64,000 nucleotides of DNA from the NCBI RefSeq assembly GCF_002104995.1, contig NW_024468252.1, positions 682,001-746,000 on the forward strand, written 5' to 3'. A program made the translations under genes and the position numbers. The notes under the pieces are model-generated. The model made no database searches and was not told the origin of the DNA. It saw nothing but the letters and a program-made list of their open reading frames with translations. Below, piece by piece: positions 41,623-52,425 of the stretch; the first letter of the stretch is position 1, and the number at the start of each line of letters is the position of its first letter. The stretch comes from Linderina pennispora (taxonomy: Eukaryota > Kickxellomycota > Kickxellomycetes > Kickxellales > Kickxellaceae).

Positions 41623-44045
41623 ATGCTGCGACCCCTGGTCCGACGCTTCCCAGCAGTAGCCCGTTCCCACACACCGCGCGTGCTTTGCGCGCCTTTTGCC
41701 TCTGTTTTCCGCACTATTCCAGTACTCGCAAGAAGCACCAGAATGTACACCGTTCCTACCTCACCCATCCATCGACAACAAGCAACCCATATCGCCGCCA
41801 GCGCCGGGCGCCAAGCCGCGCAATAGCACTGCCGCCGTGGAGTTTGTCAGGCATGTGCGCGAGACGTTCGAGGACGCCTACAGGCATGCATCAGTGACGT
41901 CAGCAACTCTGCTACACAGCAGCAGTCATCCCAGCGTGGTGACACTCGAGTACTCGACGTCGCAGCGCGACTTTGCACGCAGCACCAAGCGGCGGGCTGA
42001 ACACGTTTCAGTGCTCAGCGTATCAGGCGCCGGCGTCACCTGTGCTGGCAAAGAGCTCGCCGACGGACTCGGCAACGGCAGTAGCAAGATCTCGGTCGCC
42101 GCACGATCCCTCCCTGCACGTAGTGTTGCGCAAGGATGACAAGGCGCGGTATGTTGAGGTCTGGCGAGACGAGGCGCTTGTGAAGACCATTAGCGTGGGC
42201 GACACGCATGGCAACTTTTACAGCGACTCGACATTTGGCGGGATTGCGTGGTCGCCAGACAGGAACACGGTGGTGTATGCAGCCGAGCAGCCTGAGTTTG
42301 CTGCTGCCAAGGAAGACGATGGCGTCATTGATGACGATATTGCTGGTGGGATCAGCGATGACCTCACCGGCGCCGTTGCTGGCGTTGCTGATCCGCGCCG
42401 CTATGCCCTCGACAGTGACTGGGGAGAGACATTTAATGGCAAGCGCCCGCCCGTGCTGGTCACCATTGACATCGCCAAGGCATCGATCAGGGCTATCCCT
42501 AGCATAGAGAATGTGTCGCCAGGCCAGGTGCAGTTCTTGCCAGAGCAGCACGATGGCGCTCGGCGCATTGTGTTCACCGGATACAAGCACGACGTGCGCA
42601 AGCACGGAATCGTGTACTGCCAGAACCGCCCGACGGCCCTGTTTATCAGCGACTTGGATGGAGCTAACGTCGACAAGATCGCAGAGGGCTCAGTCAGGTC
42701 ACCGCGTGTCACGCCCTCTGGAAAGGGCATTGTGTATATCTGTACGCCGCTGGGTGGGCCACATGCTGCGACGTCAGAGCTCTGCATGTATGACTTTGCT
42801 TCAAAGCTGACAACCCCGCTGGTGCCGATTATCAACCGACCACTAGACAAAGCGCAGACCATCAATGGAACGCAGCTTCCTGAAGGGTTTGTTGGGCTCT
42901 ACATTGACCAGCTGCCGCTCGACCCATGGGCAAATCCAGAACATACCGATGGCCGTGACGTGATGGTCTTTGCGTCGACATGGCGCAGCACACAGGCAGT
43001 ACTCTCGCTCGATGTGCAAAATCGGAAGCTTACTCGCCACTCACCTGTGGATGGAACCGCCAGCTACTCCGTCATAAGTGTCAGTGGGGATCTAGTTGTC
43101 GGCACGAAATCAACACCCGCACAACCCGCCGCGCTGGTGCTTGGTCGGGTATCCCAGCCAACGGACGCTGCTCAAACTGCGATCCAATGGCACGACATCG
43201 GCAAGCCGCATGACACTGGGCTGGAGTGGAGCATCATCCCTGGAGATCGCGATTCGTGTGAGAGCATCTTTGTGCACCCAGCCAAGCATTCATCGGCCAC
43301 TCGGTACTTCTGGACCGACGATAAGCCTGGGTCCCGCCCGCTGGTTGTGCAACCGCACGGTGGACCGCATTCAACGTACACGCTTGACTTCTCCCCCACT
43401 GCCGCAGCACTCGCCCAGCTCGGATTCGGCGTGCTGCTAGTCAACTTTACCGGATCGCTTGGGTTCGGCCAGGACGCCGTGCTGGCGCAGATCGGACAGT
43501 GCGACACCCTCTCGCTGAATGAGATTCAGCATGCTGCGCGAGCTGTGCAATGCTCCGGCGGCGGCGATCCAGCATCTACCGTGTACGTTGGTGGGTCGTA
43601 TTCTGGCTACACAGGCGCACTTTTGGCAGGTACAGCTCCGGGGTTCTATCGCGGTATCGCCTTGCGCAACCCGGTGATCAGCATCGGTGAGAACGCCGCC
43701 ATGACCGATATCCCTGACTGGTGCTGGGCTGAGCTCGGACTTGAGTATGATTTTGCCAACCCGCCCGAGATCACCCCGCAAGCGTTTGCCAAGATGTGGG
43801 ATGCTTCGCCGTCGCGGTTTGTCGACAAGGTTGTTGACCCCATGCTGTTGCTGCTGGGTGCGTCTGATCGCCGTGTGCCACACCAGCAGTCGCTCAACTA
43901 CTATTATCGTCTGAAGGCAGCAGCCAAGGCCGACGTGCAGTGCAAGATTTACCCGGATGTTGGGCATCCGCTGGACACGATCGAGGCTGAGCGCGACTCG
44001 TTTGTGAGCATCGCGCGATTCTTTGCAAAGTCACTTGGCAAGTAG
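41623..44045 (+). CDS. Acylaminoacyl peptidase (APEH), prolyl-oligopeptidase family S9
   Basis: A serine peptidase that releases N-acylated amino acids from peptides. From an ATG at 41623 the protein is about 807 aa if two single extra bases are skipped (near 41764-41776 and about 42060-42110). Both lie in the poorly conserved N-terminal part, so exact sites are uncertain. A beta-propeller (for example GGIAWSPDRNTVVYAAEQ, ENVSPGQVQFL) precedes the alpha/beta-hydrolase: PHGGPHSTY, the GSLGFGQD loop, nucleophile Ser in VGGSYSGY, Asp in LLGASDRRVP and His in DVGHPLD. The first 40 residues (MLRPLVRRFPAVARSH...) are basic and presequence-like. A second ATG at 41743 would omit them, so dual targeting is possible. 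Confidence 0.88.
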
Positions 44046-44273
44046 CATTTTTATATTTGAAGCCAATATATCATCTCACCCGTGATAGACATAGGGTATA
44101 TCATGGATTGTTGAGATATTACTAGAAATACTCTGCTCGCGATGCGAGCTCGGCTGCTAGTCAGCATGGGTTGACACGTCGATAAGAGCATCACGGCGAA
44201 CCGGTCATTTGAACGTGTCGGATGGTTGCTGGTGCAATATCGATCATGGACATCTTCCATCTTGGTGGCTTGC
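44046..44273 (-). other. Structured 3' flank of the Fanzor gene, candidate guide-RNA region
   Basis: 228 bp between the stop codons of APEH and Fanzor. On the Fanzor strand this is the position just 3' of the ORF, where TnpB and Fanzor guide (omega/f) RNAs usually lie. A perfect 6-bp hairpin with a 3-nt loop occurs at 44135-44149 (GCTCGC-GAT-GCGAGC), and GACACGT (44173-44179) pairs perfectly with ACGTGTC (44213-44219). The part nearest 44046 must also hold the APEH 3' UTR. Candidate only; no expression evidence. Confidence 0.3.
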
Positions 44274-46745
44274 TCAGCGCAGGCGCTTCAGCGCTGGCTC
44301 GCTGCTGCTGGCAACAGAATCGCCTGCTGCTGCTGCACGCCTCTTGCGCGGCCTCTTTGTTGCCGGAGTGGTGCCAGAAGTATCAGCAGCAATGGTCGTA
44401 GAACGATAGAATTGTTCAGGAATACTGCCTGAATCACAGAGTGGCTGGAAAATGAGTCTGAAGTTTAGAACTGCTGCGAGATCGCGGTTCAAGAGCCGAG
44501 ACGAATAGGCCCGCCTGTATTGTGCCATGGCCCGCCTACATGACTCGCTTGTACAGCGGAGAAGGCCATGGCACTTCACAGTTGGGTTCTTCGATCTCTG
44601 GTAGGGCCGCGGACTGGGAACATGCCGGAATGTCTGCAGCGACTTTTCGCAGCAGAATGGGCACATCGACGATGTCCGGAATTCGTCAACCAGATATACT
44701 TCAAAGCCATGGTGCTTGAACTTGTCGCGCCATCCCTTGCCACGAATTGGCGCATGGTATCGGGCCATCGGCGCACTCCAATTGCCCATGATCAGCACTG
44801 GATCTGGACCGAACCTGCTCCGGAGTTTTGCGGCAATCCTGTGGTCTGCACGGTCCTGGTTCATGAATGAATCAAGACATAGCTTGCGGTGAAGCGGGTA
44901 CACCTTGGGACTGGTCCCGACACCCGGATGGGCCTTCCAGCGCCTCTGGTGCTGCTTGTTTGACTTAGTGAGCTGCTGCTCTGGTAACCTTCGCGCTGTC
45001 ATCATGTTGGCATAAAACGGTGCTAGGACACACCGCACAGATGCACGGGCAGCAACGTAGGCACGGAATTTTGCTGGGCTAAGGGTCCGGCAGCAGTGCT
45101 TGGAAAGCTCTGCCTCTGCTCTGCGGACAGCATCTTCTGGGACTTGATCCTTTATACCCCGACAAATCCTGCCATAGTGGCGCAGCTTGAGCTCCTTATT
45201 GCGCTGCTGCCGTGTGTAGCGGTAGAGCATCTTTTCACCCTCTTTCCCATTGCTGCTATTTTCGTGCATCATATACAGTAAATCGCCCCGACCTGGATCG
45301 ATGAATACACAGCGGCCTTTCAGATTCTGCAGCTCTGGCTGTGGAATCTGGTGGATATAGCGACAGTCAGCTATAGTATTGCCTCCCACAGCACCACCTC
45401 CTGCAGCATCGCCTGTAGCATCGCCTCCTGCAGCACCAGCCTTAGGTACCTTGTCTTGCAACAAAATGCATATCGTTATACCATCTGTTGTTGCCATTCC
45501 GTGGAATTTTCTATCACCATGCGCCTTAAATGGCTTTGATGTTAAATCTGCAACCCGGCCCCACACATCCCACACAGATTGTGTGATCCCTTGGGCCAGG
45601 TCGTGTGCACAGACTGGGGGTGCTGGTGCATATGCATTGTCAAGTGCTGCAACAGTGTCTGCTGCTGCCGCCGATGCACCAGCAAGCGAATCAGCCGCTA
45701 CTGCTGCAGTTGCTGTGCTGGCCTCTGTTTCATCTGATGGCATCTTTGCTGCTTCGTGTGCAGCCTTCTTGGCCAATTTTACGCCCTTTTCTGCTGCTTT
45801 CCTTGCCTCTGTTGCTGCCCTCTTTGCTGCATTGATCTCTGTAACCTGCTCGTATGCTTTCGAAATAAACACCTGCTTGATTATTTGCTTGTCTAAGTGC
45901 ACATGGCCTGGGATCCATGATGTCCGCAGAGGCAAGCATTGGGGAGGAGACTTGCCGAGCTGCTCATTCTCGATAAGCTGGCATAGGCGAATGTATGCAC
46001 ACAGATGCTTAAGTGGATTTACCTTGGCATCATAGTATCGGCTGTCTTTGGCGAATCTGTACTTGGCATCATAGGCATTAAGGACTGGTGCCAGCTTGTT
46101 GTAGATTGCAAGCATCGGTGGGGTGAGCACACTGAGATCAGGGTGCCTAGAGGCAACTGCCTGGCGGAGCTTCTGTGCAGGTGCAAAAATACACACTTGA
46201 CATGCATTATTGAACTCGGCCTTAGACACATTGCCCATTGTACTGTGCAGTGTGTTTTTGCGGCTGCGAATATCAACCAATTTGGCCAGAATCCGCTGTA
46301 GGCAACTGCCATAGTGCAACACAATGTTGTTCTTGTATGCTGTCATCAGCTCGGTATCCACGTATGTCGCTACCTGATTCATTTTGCGTATGCCATGTAG
46401 CTCGATATCGCTAGTATGTAATAGATAATCATAAATATGGTATCTAACTACATCACCGAAATCTGCACTCGACAGTTCTGACTTCTCCTTCCGGTTAACG
46501 AAATCCTCGGCAGACATGGCTGTCTTTGCCTTCAGATTGTGATAAATAAATAAATGAATTGAACGAAAGAATCCCTTTTTCACAAGTATTGAAGGGTCAA
46601 AAGCATCATCATCAGCTAGTTGATGGAGTAATATACATCGTGCAAGCATGTATGTATGCTCTTTGATGATATTGACGCTGTGTACAAATTGCTCTAGGCG
46701 GGGTAACATAGAATCACGGAAGCCAATACCACCGAGTGACATCAT
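44274..46745 (-). CDS. Fanzor, TnpB-related RNA-guided endonuclease family protein
   Basis: An intact intronless ORF of 823 aa. The N-terminal helical part is followed by the family phrase LPLRTSWIPGHVHLD (about 271-285), an Ala/Lys-rich insertion (about 300-375) and the RuvC-like nuclease. RuvC-I is FIDPGR (D483). At the usual RuvC-II position the acidic residue is absent (LIMGNWSAP, 651-659), while a downstream Glu is present in VDEFRTS (E688), the rearranged catalytic site described for Fanzors. A zinc ribbon follows (CPFC 695-698, then C725, C731, C736) and RuvC-III is NRDLAAVLNF (D755). A basic KRPRKRR (797-803) can act as a nuclear localisation signal. The catalytic residues look complete. 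An in-frame TAG lies just upstream of the first ATG. Biological role and target are unknown. Confidence 0.92.
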   Translation of the reverse strand: MMSLGGIGFRDSMLPRLEQFVHSVNIIKEHTYMLARCILLHQLADDDAFDPSILVKKGFFRSIHLFIYHNLKAKTAMSAEDFVNRKEKSELSSADFGDVVRYHIYDYLLHTSDIELHGIRKMNQVATYVDTELMTAYKNNIVLHYGSCLQRILAKLVDIRSRKNTLHSTMGNVSKAEFNNACQVCIFAPAQKLRQAVASRHPDLSVLTPPMLAIYNKLAPVLNAYDAKYRFAKDSRYYDAKVNPLKHLCAYIRLCQLIENEQLGKSPPQCLPLRTSWIPGHVHLDKQIIKQVFISKAYEQVTEINAAKRAATEARKAAEKGVKLAKKAAHEAAKMPSDETEASTATAAVAADSLAGASAAAADTVAALDNAYAPAPPVCAHDLAQGITQSVWDVWGRVADLTSKPFKAHGDRKFHGMATTDGITICILLQDKVPKAGAAGGDATGDAAGGGAVGGNTIADCRYIHQIPQPELQNLKGRCVFIDPGRGDLLYMMHENSSNGKEGEKMLYRYTRQQRNKELKLRHYGRICRGIKDQVPEDAVRRAEAELSKHCCRTLSPAKFRAYVAARASVRCVLAPFYANMMTARRLPEQQLTKSNKQHQRRWKAHPGVGTSPKVYPLHRKLCLDSFMNQDRADHRIAAKLRSRFGPDPVLIMGNWSAPMARYHAPIRGKGWRDKFKHHGFEVYLVDEFRTSSMCPFCCEKSLQTFRHVPSPRPYQRSKNPTVKCHGLLRCTSESCRRAMAQYRRAYSSRLLNRDLAAVLNFRLIFQPLCDSGSIPEQFYRSTTIAADTSGTTPATKRPRKRRAAAAGDSVASSSEPALKRLR

Positions 46746-46796
46746 TCGCTACACCTCTTCGATTTCTGAAGATCTGGTGTTCATTAAGATACATGG

Positions 46797-47323
46797 AACA
46801 CATCCGCAACATAAGGGAGAACAGACCAGGACGTCTACCTAACGGGCAGTTCAAGCTCAAGGACTGTTTTGGAGACGATGTGCGCGATGGCGAGCAATTT
46901 CGACTGATCTTTTATTTTTATGACGACCATTCATGCTACAGAGGCGAAGATCGAAATGATAACAATGAGCCAGAGTATGCCGAGCTCGAAATGCCCAGCA
47001 GAGAAACCGTTCTATTCGTTAATGGCGGCTCCATCTTCACCAGCGAGACCATCGGCGACATTGTATATCTCAAGTACAATGAACACTACCTCTACTGCTC
47101 GGAAGATGGCGGATGGCAGATAAAACTGATGCCTGAGCTTCCTGAAGAGAATGAGCGACTGCATTTGCAATATGACAGAAAAATGCTCACCTTTTCGCGG
47201 TGGAACAAAATTGGATGTCTCCATGTGAGCTGGTACCGCCATACCGGTGACGTGTATTTTCTGAAAGACAATGTGATAGACCCTTATGATGAGTGCTTAA
47301 CACTTGAATTGGTAAAAATCTAA
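46797..47323 (+). pseudogene. 5'-truncated paralogue of the 53208-54341 gene
   Basis: An open frame whose last ~175 residues align with the C-terminal half of the gene at 53208: EHIRNIREN against EYIRKCAKQ, then RLPNGQFKLKD against RLPDGQFKLKD, SIFTSETIGDIVYLKY against SIFTSETIDDIVYIKF, and PELPEENERLHLQ against PELPEKEERLHLQ. The ~200-residue N-terminal half is absent. Upstream sequence from about 46790 back to the Fanzor start has no similarity to the paralogue. The remaining frame is open, so loss is recent or the fragment is still used. Function of the family unknown. Confidence 0.7.
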
Positions 47324-47697
47324 GGCAGTTAGTCGTAGTCAGTATAATAAACAGCATTTTTATACATTTCGAATGATGCTTTGAAAGTGAGCAAGCCGTA
47401 GAAATGTAGTGGGAATTGGAGAAAGCCGCTTGATATAGGACGGTGCTGGGTGATTAGTGAATACCGAGTCTGATATCGACTACGTACAAGCTCTATGTTT
47501 GAGATGGTTTGCCATTCCAGCGGTGTTGACAATGAACTGCAACTAAAAGTCACCTAGCGAGCACATGTATCTTAAAAGCTATTCAGCAAGCCGAGATGTT
47601 GACCAAGCAATCCCTCTTGGGATTAGCTGGACCGGTAACAATAAATGAGACTGCAGGAATCGCGACCGGTACCCCTTCAGAGTTGGACCTGCGCAGG
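47324..47697. other. Spacer between truncated paralogue and P450 remnant
   Basis: 374 bp, AT-rich, no gene seen. Gene-B-like 3' flanking sequence would be expected here by comparison with 54342-54529 but is found at 48486 instead. Confidence 0.45.
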
Positions 47698-48472
47698 TCA
47701 TATGCGGCATCTGCCGGCAGTGCAGTCATACTTTTGCAGGATATCAGCTAGAACCGAGTAGATCTGCATCCACGCCAGGTTTCTTCCGATACACACACGG
47801 ACGCCAGAGCTAAAGGCAAGAATATCCCTCATGCGCACCTCAGCGTTCTCGCCCAGGAATCTCTCTAGATCAAAGGCATCTGGGTTTGGCCATGTACGCG
47901 GATTGCGATGGCAAGCGTCAATCGACACGCAGATCTGGGTGCGGCTGGGAATAAATTTCCCCTGGGTGGTGCCTCCATCCCACGGAGCACTGCGCGGCAG
48001 CATGTCCAATACAGCAGGATTTAGACGCATGGACTCGTAGACACCGGCGGTCAGATAGGGCAATTTTACTTATGCTCTGCATACGGAATCAGGCGGGAAA
48101 TCCCTGGAAACGCAGTTCGGATCTCGCTAGTGACGCGTTAGTGAACGCACGGGTGGTGCAGGAGGTTAATGAGCGTCCAGGTCAGCATGTTTCTGGTGGT
48201 GTCAGTGCCAGCTGTAAAGCAGGTGCCCTGGGTCCCATCTACATGAACATGGCCATTCCGTCTAACGCATATAATGCCGATGGTGACTACTAGCCGTTTA
48301 TTGAGCGCAATATTCCAGTGGTGGTCTGATCTTGGTGTCGTTCCCCAAAGTCAGGCACACTCTGGACAACAGTACTGATGCTCTGGACAAGGAAATCATT
48401 GAGGGCTTGGGTATGGTCATGCATTCTTTCGTGGCAAGTTACTTGCAGTTGCAGATTTGACTCTGAGGACAA
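47698..48472 (-). pseudogene. Cytochrome P450 remnant (C-terminal half, disrupted)
   Basis: Read on the minus strand, pieces of a P450 appear in order but in different frames: the I-helix oxygen-binding motif FTAGTDTTRNMLTW (near 48190-48230), TSEIRTAFPGISRLIPYAEHK, the K-helix ExxR in VYESMRLNP, FDLERFLGE and the haem loop FSSGVRVCIGRN with its cysteine. Between them are an in-frame TAA (around 48140) and a frame break with another TAA (around 48064-48072). The N-terminal half, with the membrane anchor, is missing. Unlike the single-base breaks in housekeeping genes, the combination of stop, shift and truncation supports true decay. Substrate unknown. Confidence 0.85.
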
Positions 48473-48485
48473 AATAAAGGTACCT

Positions 48486-48657
48486 GTTAACCTTCAGAGA
48501 ATACGGTAGTTATGAGCTTTATGGAATGAATAAATGGAAATTTCGCTGAGGAGAAAAAAGGGAGGATGGGGCCGTTCCGGCCCACAAAGTTTATACAGGT
48601 GGGGATTTGGATCTGCACATGGTGGCGAAGGGCATGGGGTTGCCCGAATGTCAACAG
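48486..48657 (+). repeat. Direct repeat R2, copy 1
   Basis: 172 bp matching 54359-54529 at about 89% identity by eye, same orientation. Copy 2 begins 17 bp after the stop codon of the intact 53208 gene, so this copy looks like the 3' flank of a related gene, now separated from the truncated paralogue by the P450 remnant. Confidence 0.88.
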
Positions 48658-49762
48658 TACCAAGATCATCAGCAACTGCAGAGGAGCAGGAGCTGGTCTA
48701 CCAGACCACTGGTGTTGTGCCTACCTTGTCTGACATATCCATCTTTGTGTCGTTTCTGTTTGCGGTACTTCTTTATGCCAGGGTGCATGCGCTGCTGGCT
48801 GTGTATTCCAGGTGCTAGGAGAGCTGGCCTTCTTTTAGGCCACAATATAGTGTTTGCATTTGTCAGTTGCGTCATTTCCGCTACATTGCTGTTGCCCAGA
48901 ACAAGCACTGAGGCAATATTGCCCAGGGTGGAGACAATGGATTTGCAGTATATGAGGGGGCGGAGCTGGTCACAGGGAGACGCACATTCAAGGGAGGTGC
49001 CACTTCCCTGTGTCCCAGCGGACTGAGCAGGGAAAAATCGCTCACCTGCATCATGTGGATCGTTTGGCGAGAGGCACACGCATTCTGCGCTGAGCAAACC
49101 GGCGGCGAAAACCGCTCAACTTCAGGATCTGCAGGCGCTCGGTGCGGATTCCATGCTTTCTGTTGGTGGGCAATAATGGCTCAATTCCTTCTGGCAGCAC
49201 AGACTCCAGAAACCAGGGACCTGTGCATGCCTGGCTTTGCAACATCACAATGGTGCCATTTAGCAAGCCATTCACACAGCATACTTGCAAACCCGCTATA
49301 TATACGGACGGGTAGTCCCAGCATCCAACATCATCTCCACTACACATACTTTGTATTTCCTCATTCACCAGCCCGTCCTTACACGGTGGCTTCTACTTGT
49401 ATATTCACAGCAGCACTACCCAAAAAATCATCGCGGTCGCCGTATATTCCCTACGCACCTGCCCTATTGACCATTCGGCAACACCCACTATTCGTCCGCC
49501 TTGCTTCCTGTCTAATCGAAACGGCGCAGCAATTGTACGCACGCCACTCTTCTGTGCTTATCTCTAAAAAAAAACTCTACCCCAGACTGCGCTCCTCGAC
49601 GAGAGTATTCGACGCAGCTGTCTATAAATCACCCAAGGCTTCCTTCCATCCAGACTAGCCGAGGTGCAAGGGCTTTGCCTATTTCTGCAGATCTACTGCT
49701 TTCAACAGCAACTACACCGACTATTGTACCTTACATACACCCCCGCTACAACCCACTCCACC
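48658..49762. other. Intergenic region upstream of CCC2
   Basis: About 1.1 kb. It includes a TATATATAC at 49297-49305 and short ORFs on both strands with no recognisable motif. The last ~400 bp are C/T-rich and likely promoter and leader of CCC2. Confidence 0.4.
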
Positions 49763-52387
49763 ATGTCACTCAATTCAGACAAGCAGACTATCGACTTCCG
49801 CTACAGCATCAGCAGCAGCACTGCGGCTCCAGACTCGGTGGACCATCATGCCGAGACACAGCCCGAGACAGAAACAGTGCTGAGCGTCACTGGCATGACA
49901 TGCGCGTCGTGCGTCAACAGCATTGAAGGGCACATTGGCAGCTTTGACGGCGCCGTCAGCATCAGCGTCGATCTGATGACAGCACAGGCGACAGTGCGAC
50001 ACTACACACACGCCTTGCCCGTCGCCGACCTCTGCACAGCCATCGAGGACATGGGTTATGATGCAGCCGTGCTGAGCACCAAGACACTGGCTCCTGTCAG
50101 CGATGCCACGAAGGCTGACGCCAAGGCGATCCTCGGCGAGAGCGCAGTCGAGTCGTGGTTCAATGTCGAGGGCATGACGTGCGGGTCGTGCGTGGCGACC
50201 ATCACATCTCTGCTCAATGACCTGCCGGGCGTGGAGGCTGCCGATGTGCAGCTTCTCACAGCACAGGCGATGGTCAAGCACATTCCGCGCGAGATTGGCG
50301 TGCGCGAGATTGCCGATGCCCTGACGGATGCCGGGTATCCAGCGACGCCGCTGGACGGGGCAGACTCGAGCAGCGCAGCTGATCCGTCGACAATGGCCCT
50401 GCGGAACCTCGAGAAGCACCGGAGGCAGGCCATGCTGCGCTTCCTGTGGTCGCTGGTGTTTGCCATCCCCATGCTCATCATCTCCATGATCATTGACATG
50501 GCGCTGCCGTCGTCGAACCCTGTGGCAAAGGCATTCCACCGCAAGGTGTTCCAGAAGTACTCGGTCTCGGTCATCTGCACCTTCTTCATCGCCACAGCCA
50601 CGCAGTTCACGCTCGGCCTGTTCTTCTACAAGCACGCATACAAGTCGCTGGTGCGTGCCAAGACTGCCAACATGGATGTGCTGATTGCGCTGGGCACCAC
50701 CGCCGCCTACGCTGGCTCGATAATCAGCGTGGCCTTGCAGCAGGGCGCTGGCGAGCAGTTCTTTGAAACCGCTGTGTTCCTGATGACGTTTGTGTTCCTC
50801 GGCCGCTGGCTCGAGGCAATCGCCAAGGGCCGCACTGTCGGCGCTGTCGAGGCCCTGGTGAAGATGCAGCCCGACGACGCCCTGCTGGTCAAGCCCGGAG
50901 CCAAGGACGGTGCCGACGACTTTGCCACGATCAGCTCGCGCCAGATCCAGCTCGGCGACCTGCTGCAAGTCAACAACGGCATGCGCGTGCCGTGCGATGG
51001 TGTGATCGTCCGCGGCAACACCGAGATCGACGAGTCGCTGCTGACTGGCGAGTCGCTGCCGGTGGCCAAGGGCGAGGGGTCGGCAGTGACCGGCGGCACG
51101 CTGAACCTGTCGCAGTCGGTGCGGATGCGCGCAACAGCCATCAACGAGTCGTCGACACTGGCGCGGATCGTCAAGCTGGTGCGGGACGCGCAGTCGAGCA
51201 AGCCGCAGATCCAGGAGGTTGCCGACCGGGTGGCCAACCGGTTTGTGCCGCTGGTCGTCCTGGCGTCGGTGCTGGTGTTCTTTGTCTGGCTCATCATCGG
51301 TGCCACGGGGAATATCAAGGCCGACTGGCTGGCGTCGAAGCTCATGGGCGGACTGGGCGGCAAGCTCTCGCACACCGACAGCATGGGACATATGGACGAT
51401 GCACCGCCGATGAAGTACCCGATCTTTGCGCTCCTCAATGCCATCAGCGTGCTGGTCATTGCGTGTCCGTGCGCGCTGGGACTGGCCGCGCCGACAGCGA
51501 TCATGGTTGGCACGGGGCTGGCCGCTCGCATGGGCATTCTGGTCAAGGGCGGCGGCGCTACAATGGAGGCTGCGAGCAAGATCGACATCGTCGCATTCGA
51601 CAAGACCGGCACCCTGACCATTGGCAAGCCCGCAGTCTCGGACCACTTTATCGAGCAGTCGCGCGCTGAGGCCATTTCGGGCTGGCTCTATGCACACATT
51701 GTCGAGATCGAGTCGCTGAGCAGCCATCCGCTGGCCGCTGCCATTTGTGCGTATATCCGCGAGCACACGCAGTCGGGCTCGGTGCGTGCGCAGCTGCTTG
51801 AGCACCAGGAGCTGCCTGGCCGCGGCATGCAGGCGACTGTCGAGCTCCCAGCAGAGATTGCCCACGCGCTTGGCTGGACTGGAGTTACCACTGCCCATCT
51901 GCTTGTTGGCAAGGAGGCGTGGGCCAAGGAGGAGGGCTGCCTGATGGACGTCCCCATGGACATACGCGCGCAGTGGACCTCCAGTGGCTACACATCGGTT
52001 GCTGTTGCATTGGTGCCAATTGGCCGCAGCATGCGCGGCAAGGTCGTCGCAGCCTTTGCGCTGTCCGACCAGGTGCGTCCGGAGTCGCGCGAGGTTGTGC
52101 GCCAGCTGAAGCGTCGCGGAATCGAGGTCTGGATGATCTCTGGCGACCAGCAGGCGGCGGCCAATGCCATTGCAGCACAGCTCGGTATCGACCATGTCAT
52201 GGCCGGCGTTCTGCCCGATCAGAAGTCCGAGACCATCCGCACGCTGCAGCGCCGTGGCAAGTCGGCCGATGATGCGAGCGAGACCGACTTCAAGGAGGGG
52301 CAGTCTGTGAAGCCTACGTCGTCAGTTGCTGCTCGCCTGTTTGGTCGCCTGAGGGGACCACAGAAGCGCCCGTTTGCCAAGGTCGCC

Positions 52388-52425
<38 letters not shown>

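Larger units (their letters stand above)
44046..46796 (-). mobile_element. Fanzor-bearing insertion, boundaries not defined
   Basis: The Fanzor ORF and its flank sit between the intact APEH gene and a gene fragment whose 5' half is missing. Fanzors are carried by eukaryotic transposons. I could not find clear terminal inverted repeats or a target-site duplication, so limits are set by neighbouring genes and are maximal. Confidence 0.4.

Noticed and set aside
44274-46745. Bacterial IS200/605 or IS607 contamination
   Set aside because: The long form, rearranged RuvC-II site, NLS-like tail and location between fungal genes fit a eukaryotic Fanzor. No TnpA-type transposase is adjacent.
47698-48063. 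Functional short cytochrome P450
   Set aside because: It keeps the ExxR and haem loop but upstream parts are in other frames with in-frame stops, and the N-terminal half is absent.
48669-49097. 142-aa minus-strand ORF and the 201-aa plus-strand ORF at 49053-49658
   Set aside because: No motif, composition like the spacer, and the second one runs into the CCC2 promoter region. No support beyond length.
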